Positions 23,671 to 34,955 of a stretch of 64,000 nt of DNA are shown piece after piece. Position 1 is the stretch's first letter, and every line of letters begins with the position of its first letter. The stretch is from assembly GCA_025677815.1 (NCBI GenBank), contig JAIXMP010000028.1:558001-622000 (forward strand), given 5' to 3'. A program made the position numbers and the translations under genes. Under the pieces are notes generated by a model. The model was not told the origin of the DNA and ran no database searches. It saw only the letters and a list, made by a program, of their open reading frames with translations. This stretch comes from Phascolomyces articulosus (taxonomy: Eukaryota; Mucoromycota; Mucoromycetes; Mucorales; Lichtheimiaceae).

Positions 23671-23950
23671 ATGAATAGAAAGGTATGTATATATAGATAC
23701 CTTATGATGTTTAAAAAACAACAAAAAATTAAAGTGCTTTTTCACCAGCCAAGCATCATTTCCAAAAAGTCAACCGCTAAATTTAGTATTAAATCTTATA
23801 GACACAGGTTCTTTTTTGTTAACAATATCTTTAAGCTTGGACCAAAATTCCTCGATTGGGTTTTGAAACGGACAATATGGTGGACGATAAATAATGAATG
23901 ATTATCAGCATTATCTAAGCATGACATCAGTATGGAAGATTGTGGCTACG
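23671..23950 (-). pseudogene. Decayed Tc1/mariner-type DDE transposase fragment
   Basis: On the minus strand, YRPPYCPFQNPIEEFWSKLK (about 23830-23890) matches the hallmark C-terminal block of DDE_3/Tc1-mariner transposases (PPYSPxLNPIExFWSxxK). About 15-20 residues upstream, in another frame, lies LDNADNHSL, matching the second catalytic-Asp block (xDNAxxH). Frameshifts and stops separate and follow these blocks, so the copy is dead. A further fragment at about 25130-25254 (minus, RYGRNETPLICGEGTLK) could be more of the same gene on the far side of the foldback element. Confidence 0.72.
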
Positions 23951-24134
23951 ATGTTGGTAAGTGAGCACCTAGCCACTTCCATATTTTCAAGTTGAATTGT
24001 GTATACTTATGCTTCATAAATATATGATACTCGTCCTGTGTATACTTTCTCTGTTTATCAATATCTATATAACAATTCTTGTTCTTGGCTCCAGTCTTAT
24101 TTTGTTAAGTTTTTAAATTTATTTTTCGATTTAA

Positions 24135-25124
24135 TACAGGATATTGAATTCAATACCGGACACAGCAATTTTTTTTAGACTGTAGGTTTTTTTTTTAACA
24201 AATGGGGTTTTTTTTTAGTGAGTGGGAGGAAAACTTAATGAGTGGGGAATTTTAGTTCAGATTTGGCCAGCAGCTTTCACTTGTGGGCTAAAGGTTTGGC
24301 AAACGACCTGAAAATTTAACAAACAGCCTGAAGATTTGGTATACAGTTGGATAACTTTCACTCTTAGGCTTCCATTTAACATACGGCCTGAAAATTTTCA
24401 CTCATAGGCATTTTTAATTTAACACAGAGCCTGGAGATTTTCACTCATAGGCTTTTTAGCTTAGCATATGGTCTGAAAATTTTCACTCGCAGGCTTTTTA
24501 ATTTAACATACGGCCTGACAATTTGACACAAGGTCTGGAAACTATTGCTCATGACTCCTGTAGTGAAAGTATTTCATTCGTTAGTAAGATTTATTTGATC
24601 ATTTATAAAACCATAAAGTAGCCAAAGGCAAACTATGTATTATCTTGCTTAAAAATAAAATGACCGATTATGAAAGTTTTTTGGCCATATATCAAAATCA
24701 GAACCCATGAGCAAAGGTTTCCAGACCTTGTGTCAAATTGTTAGGCCGTATGTTAAATTAAAAAGCCTGCGAGTGAAAATTTTCAGACCATATGCTAAGC
24801 TAAAAAGCCTATGAGTGAAAATCTCCAGGCTCTGTGTTAAATTAAAAATGCCTATGAGTGAAAATTTTCAGGCCGTATGTTAAATGGAAGCCTAAGAGTG
24901 AAAGTTATCCAACTGTATACCAAATCTTCAGGCTGTTTGTTAAATTTTCAGGTCGTTTGCCAAACCTTTAGCCCACAAGTGAAAGCTGCTGGCCAAATCT
25001 GAACTAAAATTCCCCACTCATTAAGTTTTCCTCCCACTCACTAAAAAAAATCCCATATGTTAAAAAAAAAACCTACAGTCTAAAAAAAAATTGCTGTGTC
25101 CAGTATTGAATTCAAAATCCTGTA
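24135..25124. mobile_element. Foldback (long inverted-repeat) element, about 990 bp
   Basis: The left arm 24135-24553 and right arm 24706-25124 are reverse complements of each other over 419 bp each, with only a few mismatches. A 152-bp spacer lies between them. The outer ends are TACAGGATATTGAATTCAAT and its complement ending ATCCTGTA. The flanks fit a TA (or TAA) target duplication, as for Tc1/mariner-type elements: TTAA-TACAGG on the left and CCTGTA-TAATAA on the right. There is no coding capacity, so the element is non-autonomous. It lies about 200 bp from a dead Tc1/mariner transposase. The high arm identity implies recent origin or ongoing gene conversion between the arms. Confidence 0.85.
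24378..24546. repeat. Internal 42-43-bp tandem units inside the foldback arm
   Basis: Units start at about 24378, 24421, 24463 and 24505. Each follows the pattern AACATACGGCCTGAAAATTT, then TCACTCATAGGC, then TTTTTAATTT. The inverted copies lie in the right arm at about 24713-24885. Related but shorter GCCTGAA/GACCTGAA blocks precede them from about 24285. Arrays of subterminal repeats like this are typical of foldback transposons. Confidence 0.7.
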
Positions 25125-27218
25125 TAATAAAGCAAAAATTCGACTTATCAATTCTTTTCAAATAAATTTTGAGGGTCCCTTCGCCACAAATCAAAGGGGT
25201 TTCATTCCTCCCATATCGTAAACGTGTCAGGAATTTCTTCTGATTCAAAAGCAAGCATTAATATAATCACCAAACTGTTTCTAGGTAGGCATATTAGAAA
25301 TATATACGTTTTCCTTGAGCGAATTTCAAAAAAAAAAAAAGTAATATACAGGCTTACGTATTGAAAACAAAATGTTTTTTCTTTTTTTCAAAAACACTTT
25401 TTCTATACATCCAGCATTTACTTTATCCACAAACGTCATTACTAGGTATTATTAAATAACAAAATTTTATTTTTTTATATAATAAGGATGTTGTCAGTTT
25501 TGTCAACAAGTCAACGAATGTATGTCTAGCTTGCCACATTAATCTGTCGAGTATGTTGCTATATAAACTAGGCTTGAAGGATCTTTTCCGAAATGATAAT
25601 TAACTAAAAATATCGGCTGATTGTTAGTTCGTACAATACTTATACTGACACAGTAGTCATAGAATATCTTCATTTGAACATCTTCGATTGGATTAACTGG
25701 ACTACATTATGAACCAACGCTATAAAATTTCATCAGGTTGTTGTGGAAACACTAAGTAATGGTTTATTAACGGAATAATCTAATATGAAGCTATTTTGTA
25801 CATTGAGTATTTTTTATGCACCTTTGGAACGATAACTGGTGAGACATGTTTTATGTGTTTTGCTGCTATAACTATGGATATTGAGGACTAACATACAAAT
25901 TCATACGTGCCACAATGGAGCGATTTTAAGAGATCTGCTGCATGATATAAACGAGAAGCAAGGATACAACTCAAGGATCAATTATCAAATATGCTTACCA
26001 CTTACATTCGAATCCTCTGTCGACGCTGGCTATGCCTATACCACTCCATCCGTCTGTTGCGCATCTGAATTTTATCAGACCAGGCTGCTGTGATTTGCCT
26101 TTTGGGAAATTTGTCAAATCAGTGGGGGCACTGAGTTACTAGGTGAAGTAACAATACCATCACAGCAATCTGCTTAACACCTATATAATAATAGTCACTT
26201 AACGATATTTAATATAGTATGTATTCGTTCTCTAGTCACGGCAACTGATACCACAGAGCCTCTTGCAAATCAAGCACAACACCAGGAACACACTACAAGC
26301 TTGAGGAACAGAGAATATCAGTAAGTTTTTTTAAAAAAAAGTTTGAAAAGTTATGATTATCTTATTTCCTAATCATCATTTGAACTTAATTATTAGACCT
26401 TATTATTATTATTATTATTATTATATAGGCACTAATCGATGTTCCGATGGGAACAACAAAAAACAATCAAACATCATCTTGAGTACCAGGACGAGGAAGC
26501 CCAACAAGGCCATCCGGAAGCGACCGATCCTAAGAAGGTCATATAACAGTGCTAAGCACTATACACACAGAATATGTATCTGAATAATTATCAGGATGTG
26601 ATGTGTTTTTTTCTAAAGGAGCAAAAAAAAACTAATTCGTTTTTTTTTTTTTTTTTGGAAAGGTGCCTTTGGTTTTTTGTAGCATATGGAAATACCTAAT
26701 GATTAACTGTGCGTAATACTCTGGAAAAACATGTTAATAAATTAGTTAGCCTATTATCTGATTAAATGATATCCTAGTAAATTTTGCCTGCTATGCGCAT
26801 ATTCTTTCCTTGATACAAAAAACGTGAATAAAAAATTTAGTCTTAGTAGTATGTATGAAAATTGGGCAAAAATGAAGCTTCTTTTGACGAGGACATCTAG
26901 TACGTTGTCAGTCGATTGTAGTAAAAGGCCTAAGAAGGTCTTAAATTCATAAATATAGTTACGAAAAACATGGACTATTATATTACACAAAACATAACAA
27001 ATATACATATGAAAATTGCATAAATAAAAACGACTGTGCAACAACATATTGACCAGGCGAAATCAATTTCTTAAATTTGAACGCAATTTATGCAGTGGGT
27101 CTTGAGGTTATGCTTTGTTCGTGATTGAGGTTACATAGTATTTGAAAATCTGATTTTCATTGTTCTGATCTTTTCTTTGTACCTCGTCCGAATCTACTCT
27201 TTCTGCCTCGAACAAATA
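25125..27218. other. Intergenic with coding-like relics
   Basis: No intact gene. 25130-25254 (minus) may be transposase-derived. The + strand at about 25880-26095 carries a 70-codon frame with no known motif. A possible spliced pair is seen at about 26235-26320 (TATDTTEPLANQAQHQEH) ending in GTAAGT, followed by a TATTATTATTA tract and an acceptor at 26428-26429, but the downstream frame closes quickly. A (TTA)n tract lies at 26400-26425 and a T run at 26640-26656. I see no function. Confidence 0.45.
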
Positions 27219-29947
27219 ATGACAATTTCTCCAACAGCATCACTGAGTAATTCAATGGAAAGATCATATACTCCTGTAGATCTTAATACCACTGGGAATG
27301 TATTTGAGCAAGGAAAACATGCCTACGCAGAACAAGATTACAATTGCGCCATTGAGTTATATTCTCATGCCCTTGATCAATCACCCACCAAAGTAATGAC
27401 TTTTGATCTAATTTTGCATCGTGCCATTGCTTACGACAAGCAGCAACACATCAACTTTGCACTTGCTGATTATTTTAACGCGTACTCTATAAAACATGGT
27501 CATGATAACGTTAACAGCAGTAGTATCACTTCACCATCAACGACAGCACATGTAGCAACAGTAGCTGGTACGACCACTCACCCATCATCATTATCATGCA
27601 ACAGGCGAGAAAGACAAAGACAAAAAGCTCTATTGTGTCTAGAAGGTGCTAATGATGATTCTATTGAAGAATCATTTCGAGAGACACTAGCACAGCATGG
27701 CAGGAATATTATGGATGATTTGGATGTTCATAACCAATGGTTGTTTCGCCACTTATCCTATGATGTTGTGATTCAAATTCTTTCATTCCTTACCTATTGA
27801 AAGGATCGTAGTCAACTTTCGTTAACATGTCGTTTTTGGAACAAGTTTATACTGAAAAATTGGGATAAAATGTGGGAAACCATCGACGATTTCCTTCCAA
27901 GAAGAAGAATAGGTCACAAAAACTATGACTGGGATCCGAGAAACTTAACTCCCATGCCAAAGGATGAACATGCTGTTGGCTTATACCTGGATGGTGTTAT
28001 TCCTGATTGTGTCAAACATATCAAGTTGGATTTAAATAAATATAATCGAAGATCCCAAGTCATCATCCCTAAAATATTGGATTTACCTTTGAAGAATGTT
28101 GGATCATTAGGTAAAGTGAACTGAATATACTTTTTTAATTCAATTTCTCTAGTTGGGCGCAGATGTAAAGAAAAATATAGTTTTCATTTTGATAATACAG
28201 ACTGAATGAAAGGGCACAAATAAATAATTTTTTTATATGTGTATTAATAATCGCCTATATTATTACATTTATAGATATTACCCTTACTACCAACGAAAGA
28301 TTACCTCAAATGCTACGAATGGGTATCAACACAATAACTGCAGCAACACTCCGTTACAGCACATTTCCACACGTGGTTCAAGAATTTAGCAGTTATGGGG
28401 ATGCATTAGTTATAGCATCTCAAATGTGTCCAAATATCCAAACCATCACTCTTTATGTTACTGAATACCAATTTGAAGTTGCGGCCCATATTCAACCTAT
28501 TCAATCGACACTACAATCCTCAAATTAATGTCTCGACGAGCTTATGCTTAGCTCTTCTCCAACAGAAGATGCCATTCAATCCATTGGCGAACTTCTTGAT
28601 AGAAATCCAACGTTAACTCTGTTTGAACTTCACAATAAACATCATCATGAGCAAGTATTAGAAACTGTTTCGAATCATTGTCCACTGTCTCTTCGAGAAT
28701 TATTCTACGGTGATCAAGAATCTGTTGGTTTGGTAACTCGGTACATTCAGCATGCTTCAAGTGAATCGCTATCATCAACATCATCATCATCCATTACTGC
28801 ATCTACACAACCAACTGGCTTGAAATCATTGAGTCTTTCATTCAAATACCTATTCTCCCGAAATGAAGATCACGATTTAACTGCAACAGACTTGGACGAA
28901 ACAATTGGAAATTTGTTGATGAAACATGGTAATACATTGGAAGATTTGACGATTTTGTGGAAACCACTTCATTTCAAGGATCGTACATTGTTTTTCAAAC
29001 TTGCAAAAAATGGTGCGCCACATTCACGATCACTTTATCTTGATGTCAATGCTTTTCCAGTAAATGCCAACAAATTCAAATACGCCAAGCTCATCGCCAT
29101 GCTGATTGAAGCATGTTCTGCGCTTGAATCAGTTCATTTGAACAATATTTGCCTTCTGGATGAACGAGTCTACCATTCCCTTGGTCAACTTAAACACCTC
29201 AAACGATTTGGCATTGAAACTCAATCATATGATCAAATAACAAGATACAACTCAATTATTAACGACTACGGTGATTACTACAATCCAGTATATCCAATGA
29301 TACCAATCAGTGGAATGGGAATGTTTTTTGAAAAGACGGTTGGATTGGAACGTTTTTATATTACTCAACCATTTACAACAAAAAGTGCACAAGAGTGTAG
29401 TGTTCTTATTTGCAGCGATGTTTATTCCTTGACAAGTGGCATTAGTGCATGTCCAACATTACGCGAACTTGATATTTCTTACATTGTCCTTGACAATGTC
29501 CTGTTTATCATTCTTCTTGAAAATATAAAGAAGGATGTACCATCTGGTCTAACAAAACTAATCATCAGAGTGCCATCAAATGGAGTCCATGAACAAGAAA
29601 TAAAAGCATTGGCATCCATTGGCGGTACCGGTATACTACAGTATCTCATTATCCATGACCATCTTTATTGTTTTGATGAAGGAGGAATCAACAAATTGGT
29701 CCAGATATTTGAAGCTTATCAAGGACTGGAGCCATTTTTAATCCATGTGAAATTGATACAAGGTGGTCATTTTAGTAGTTTCTGTAAGGAAAGGTCGTCG
29801 TTATCTTCATCATTGGAAGAATCTCCAAGTATCAAGTGTTGTTTATTCAAGAAATATAATATTTCTTCCTCAAGATATATGAATGAAATCAAACTTCACC
29901 AAGCGCAAGTCTATTGTAAAGAATGTATGTGCCAACATGCCGCCTAG
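27219..29947 (+). pseudogene. TPR/F-box/LRR (Dia2/Pof3-like) gene with two in-frame stops
   Basis: The reading frame runs from ATG 27219 to TAG 29947, with one normal intron (28111-28274, GTAAAG to TTATAG, phase 1). It is broken by TGA at 27798-27800 and TAA at 28526-28528; the same frame continues as clear coding after both. Order: TPR-like repeats (EQGKHAYAEQDYNCAIELYSHAL; LILHRAIAYDKQQHINFALADY), an F-box (LSYDVVIQILSFL, stop, then DRSQLSLTCRFWNKF), and a long LRR-type region. TPR-F-box-LRR order is that of yeast Dia2 and fission-yeast Pof3, SCF receptors active at replication forks, although orthology is unproven. The first stop lies in the F-box, so a functional F-box is not expected. 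Both stops could arise from a C-to-T change (CGA to TGA, CAA to TAA). This looks like a young pseudogene. Sequencing error is the alternative. Confidence 0.82.
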
Positions 29948-30626
29948 ATTATTGTTCAAGTAATCATTATTATAGTATCATTCTTATGTTATATAATATA
30001 TATTCTACCGCTGAACTGCCATTATTATTACTATAAATAATAATTCATATTCATCATTGGCTTGTTCTAAGATCTTTTATAATAATAAAGTCATGATTTA
30101 GTGCTTTAAATTTTGTTCCGCCTCTTAGTATGTTCTATGATAACTGTAGTATGTCAAAGATACAAAGCCAAATACTTTTCACTGGAAGTATCCCAGAAAA
30201 AAAGGAATAATATTATATATAGACTACGTATGTGGGTACGAACCGCCTCAACCGCCTTCAATAGCACTACCGACGATGATGGTAGCAATAATACTAATAA
30301 AGGCGAGGGCTATAAGATTCTAATCGTAATCCATTTTCTATATCTTGATCCAACCTTTACGGAATAAAAATACAGTGATAACAGTTTACCCAGTAAAAAT
30401 AATTAATGCATTTGTTTGTGTTTGCGTGATACCTGATCCTTTACCACCATCGCCGCTATTAGTTCCCACTACTGGAAAATGTTGTATTCATGACTATTAT
30501 ATCGAAATATGACATAAGAACGTGTAGGGCAAATTATAGTACTCACACATAAAAAAATATGTCAATTATAAACATCTTTGTCAATTTTCATCCTATATTC
30601 AATGTTGTCGTTGTTATCATCCTTTC

Positions 30627-30667
<41 letters not shown>

Positions 30668-30984
30668 TCCATATAATCATTATTTCCACTAAAGGCTACT
30701 TTGACCCCAAAAAATGCTGAGAATAATACACGCAACTCAAGGTTTAAATTTATTGATTATAAAACTTTCATTGTCTCGTTCATTATTTTATTGTTGCTGT
30801 TATGCCTCTGGATGAATTACGTGATCTACCGAAATTCGTCATTCCCATATCCATATCATGGTGACACTCCAATCCTTGAATATTTATTAAAAAAAAAAGG
30901 AGAATGGTAAGTTTTTATCCATATTTTGATGGGTAGGATAACTATGATGAATTATGACGCGAATATGAGAGCAAGGACAGCGCC
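29948..30984. other. Intergenic, no gene seen
   Basis: AT-rich DNA after the F-box pseudogene. It contains a (TTA)n tract at about 30626-30667 and a hydrophobic 69-codon frame at 30701-30910 without recognisable motifs. Confidence 0.5.
30626..30667. repeat. (TTA)n microsatellite
   Basis: About 14 uninterrupted TTA/ATT triplets. Confidence 0.9.
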
Positions 30985-31331
30985 CAATCGAGATATTCTC
31001 TAATCATTATTTTCGAACATGGTAGTGCCTCGCCTTAACCTATGAGCTGGCAAAGTGGCTTTATATATTTTATAATGACTTTTTTTTTCGAGTTGACTTT
31101 CGACATTCTATGGAATAATAATGAGGTCCTTTTAATCCACACAATGAACACATGAATGTGGCTGATTTTTGACAACAAGTACATAATATAGGTTCATGAT
31201 CGAGTGTTGCTTGAGATTATTCTTCTATTTCTTGTGGACACTCATGAGGAGTGGACGCGGTGATAGTTGTTGGTGCTACTATCGCTTCATCGACAATGTC
31301 ATCATGTAAGGTAATGGAACTTCTGGACTCT
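30985..31331 (-). pseudogene. Decayed MYND-type zinc-finger gene fragment
   Basis: After a poly(T)-AG acceptor, the minus strand from about 31331 encodes a frame containing CTCCQKSATFMCSLCG (C-x2-C-x7-C-x2-C), then HYYSIECRKS. It continues in another frame with SHYKIYKATLPAHRLRR. This is the layout of a MYND zinc finger (CxxC, 7 residues, CxxC, YC, xxxC, H, xxxC). Decay is visible: the canonical YC is YY, the final Cys appears as Leu, the helix is frameshifted, and an in-frame TAA (31216-31218) lies just upstream. MYND fingers mediate protein-protein contacts, often in chromatin or SMYD proteins. Only this fragment is recognisable. Confidence 0.62.
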
Positions 31332-32079
31332 AAAAAAAAAAAAAAAAAAAAATAAATAGCGAATGGTGTGTGTCATGCAATAAATTTCAATCCGTTTCAA
31401 AACAACAATAAGGGATAGATTGTCTCATGTTGAGCTGACAGTTGTCAATGCATAGTGTCAGTTTACACTCTATTGCTAGTTGTTCATCCATTATTTTTTT
31501 TCAGGGTTTTGGCTCTGTCACCAGAGTTGACGATCAAGTAAATTTCTGTTTATGGTCTTTTTATAAAGTAACCCCATCGCCATTAAGTATTGAAATAATA
31601 ATTATAAAATATATCTGTTTTGCTACCCAACCGTATAAATCAAATCATTTTTTACTTTATTTCTTCATCAAATAAAAAAAAGATAAGGTTTCTATTCATT
31701 CAATATTAAATGGAGTTGTTGGTACGGCACTTGTAGCTTTGAGCAGATAATAAACAAGGAATCCAATTGAACATTTGATAGTATGCCATTCTTGTTGTGA
31801 TAAAAGGAGTAGCCTTGAATAGCAAAACATCCACAAAGTATTCAAAAATGCGACACTGTTGCCGAGATACCCTTTAACCATATGGATAGAAGATTATCCC
31901 GTTGCCCGGGATAAACCACGAGGAGGTCTTGTCGCATATAATCCCGTAGAAAACTGGGCAAGGCCAGTCATTAGAAAAATAAAAATAAAAAAAAGAGTAT
32001 ATGATTGTCGTTGTAGTTGTTATGTTGCTGAAGATATATAAAAAATATAGAAAAACGTATCAAGTGATACAAAAAGAAA

Positions 32080-32680
32080 CCCGCATCATCGGGCACTAGT
32101 TTTGCTCTACACCATCATCATCACCAGCAATCCCAAGTGTTATTCCCAACGATACTCGCAGTGCTCAAAGGCCAAAGACCAATGATCCGCTTATAAAATA
32201 AACTTCATCGTCGACTTTAGATTGCAAAGTCTGCCGGGAGCAAAGCGACCGTACAATTTATACCTTCTGTCCGGATCACGTCCAGTACAGCCTTGATGAA
32301 GCCCACCCATTGACTAAACCTTTTCCAATTATACCAATAGCTAATGTTGAGAAAGGGACCCGGTCAACAAGAGCCTGGAATAAAAGGTTAAGGAGACGCC
32401 ATAGGGTAAAATAAAAAAAGATAAAAAACAATAAAGAAAAATGACTCGATCCCTTTTGTTGTAAAAAAGGGTCCGTGCGTTGAACAACACAAAGAACCCG
32501 CGCCCCCGTCAAAGGCAGACAATGTCTACCCTGGTTCCCTGAACAGGTACTTAAATGGGCCCTAAGGTCACTCGGCGTGCTGCACTCGACATTCCTCCCG
32601 ACAGGAATTCGACGGTTTCCGCCTCATAATAGTCAACGGAATAAACCATTAACTACTACATCGCTATCCATACCCCGGCA
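32080..32680 (+). pseudogene. GC-richer, coding-like decayed tract of unknown origin
   Basis: This 600-bp patch is visibly less AT-rich than its surroundings. On the + strand, one frame reads SAQRPKTNDPLIK, stop, then TLDCKVCREQSDRT, then YTFCPDHVQYSLDEAHPL, then KGTRSTRAWNKRL. CxxC with CxxH is zinc-ribbon-like. Later parts shift frame. I recognise no family. The changed composition and many stops suggest a degraded insertion or gene relic. Confidence 0.35.
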
Positions 32681-32705
32681 CAGCGATTCTATGTGTTGCT
32701 ATGCT

Positions 32706-32836
32706 ATCGAGTGTTGGGTTTTTTTAATCGAGTGTTGAGTTTTTTTAAATCGAGTGTTGAACTTTTTTAAATCGAGTGTTGAACTTTTTTAAATCGAGTG
32801 TTGAACTTTTTTAAATCGAGTGTTGAACTTTTTAAA
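32706..32836. repeat. Six-copy 21-22-bp tandem repeat
   Basis: The unit ATCGAGTGTTGAACTTTTTTAA starts at 32706, 32727, 32749, 32771, 32793 and 32815. The left two units carry GTTGGG and GTTGAG variants, while the right units are nearly identical. The array directly abuts the right edge of the GC-richer tract. Confidence 0.92.
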
Positions 32837-33899
32837 TTGTTGTGCATCTACCAATTTACTAATAAAAAGGAACTAAGATCAATAAAAGAAACAAGAACAA
32901 ATGAAGAATGCATTTTGAAAGACTTGCCGTTTTTTGGCGTTTTTTTGTTGCTCACGAAAGAAAGAAAAAGGGCTTATTTATACCCTTTGAATGTTTAAGA
33001 TCAGATTGACATGTGAAGTTCTTTGTGGCCAATAAAAAACCTCCAACCAAAAAAAAAATTCTTTGGTTACGTGTTCCTTCGATCAATACTTTCTGATGTG
33101 ACATAAACAATCGATATGATAAATACTATAGTAATAAAAAGATATTTAATATAGTGTAAATACGTATAACAGTGTTTTGCTTGGTAATAAAACACATGTA
33201 TTATGTTGTAGAAAAAAAGAAGAATTGTGCGATATTACCATGTATTGTATGCAAAATGATCTATGAAAAAAATAGTCTTTTGTATGTACTGTGTTTTTGG
33301 TATTTTTTTTTTTTTTTGAAGTAACCAAACTTTATCAGGGGCACGCAAACATCTCCTCATAAGACTTAAACGTAAAAAAGTAATAACCAAAAAAAAACAT
33401 ATGATGATTTAGTGTAACTTATCTTAAAAATATGTGCAAATGTATGTTTTTGTTATGTTCTACGTTTATGTATAGATATTTGAGTATCCTTAGTTATACA
33501 TGTCAGCAACAAATTAAAAGGGGACTTGACTATTATTTTTTGCCGTACTCATTTCTCTCTTTTTTTTTCTGCCGTAAAACAATATGATGTCTTATTATTG
33601 TTGATTTTATCTAATATACATCGTAATATATGATTTTATATCAAATAATTCCCATTATTTATATATATATATGTGTGTGTGTGTGTGTGCGTGGAGTATG
33701 GTGATTTATATCAAAGCAAGTAAAATTTTACTATTACACTTCGAGAATTAAAGAGTCATAGTAAAACTTCTAATCTGTTGATTATATATAACGGCGCAGC
33801 CTGTTGGAAGAAGTTTTTAAACTTGTTGCGTACATATATCATTAAAATAGCAATAATAATCGTTGTCTATCATCTTCATTTCAATACTACATAAACGTT
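32837..33899. other. Intergenic, low-complexity
   Basis: No gene seen. It contains T runs (33301-33317), a (TA)n(TG)n tract at 33659-33690 and several A-runs. Confidence 0.5.
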
Positions 33900-34955
33900 G
33901 AAAAATATAAATCCATGCAAAGTGATACTATTGAGAGGACTGGACAATCTAAAAATAAAGAATCTTTATTGATATTCTTCTTGAAAATCATGTAATAGGA
34001 GATGACTTGCTCTTCCATTCCATGAAAATCAATCCATCTCAAGGAGCACACGTTATTTGTTATACTTGCGAAACATTGGGCGCCACAGTTACAAACACAT
34101 GAATTCACTGTCAATACCCAAAATGTTATTGATAGCCGAGAATTTGACCACACACTGTGAGTGCGATATTGGTTGAAGGATGTCCAGCACTAAATCGGTT
34201 TGCTTAAACACTTTATGCTTTCTGGATGAACAGGTGTATTGTTCTCTGAGAAAGCTCAAACAACTTCAACAACTCAAAACTGACATCTAAAAAGTTGTGG
34301 AAACTTATAGAACGAAATTCACTGCTGAATATAAGAATCGGGCATTACCACCCAACTGGAGAAACATGCTTTTCCAGAAGATTTAGGAATTGCGACACTT
34401 TTATATCATCACCCATTGATATAATCCTAATAATGTTGCTTTCCTTTCTGATTTATCCATGAATACCTTGTCAAAATGCATTAGCACCTGTTCAACAGTA
34501 CACGAACTTGGTCAACCCACTGTTATCCATCAAATGACAAACTGATGAATAGCATTGACCATATAAAAAGGTGCATTCCTGCCAAATTAACAAAACCTGC
34601 TATTAGGATACCAAAGAACAAAATCCATGAAAAGTAACTTGAATTATTTACATCCCTTGGAGGTATAATTGATGTATCACAATCACTAATAATCTATGAC
34701 AATCATCATTGTTTCAACAACGGAATCGGTAAGTTGGTACAAAGGTTTGAAGAATACCAAGAACTCAAGCCATTTTTGATCCTGTTCAAGTTGGAACAAA
34801 GCAACAATTTAAGTTGATTCTGCAAGGACCGATCTTCTATATTTGGAGAGTATCAAGTATATGCACAAAAAATATAATACATATCTCCTCTTTCGAATAT
34901 CACATTAATAAATGCTTCTGCAAAGTATATTGTGATGAAGAGTGAATGTGTTATC
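33900..34955 (+). pseudogene. Ancient decayed paralogue of the TPR/F-box/LRR pseudogene
   Basis: Collinear similarity to 28900-29930 without any open frame. Matching blocks: TCTCAAGGAGCACACGTT with TTCAAGGATCGTACATTG; TTGCGAAACATTGGGCGCCAC with TTGCAAAAAATGGTGCGCCAC; CTTTCTGGATGAACAGGTGT with CTTCTGGATGAACGAGTCTA; and a 3' block around 34730-34800 (GGTACAAAGGTTTGAAGAAT, then CAAGCCATTTTTGATCC). Stops and indels are numerous and the N-terminal half is not recognisable. It is inferred to be a dead copy much older than its neighbour 5 kb upstream. Confidence 0.75.

Noticed and set aside
24135..25124. CRISPR-like reading of the 42-bp repeated units
   Set aside because: The units are contiguous and diverged, lack unique spacers, and are mirrored in inverted arms. 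The genome is eukaryotic.
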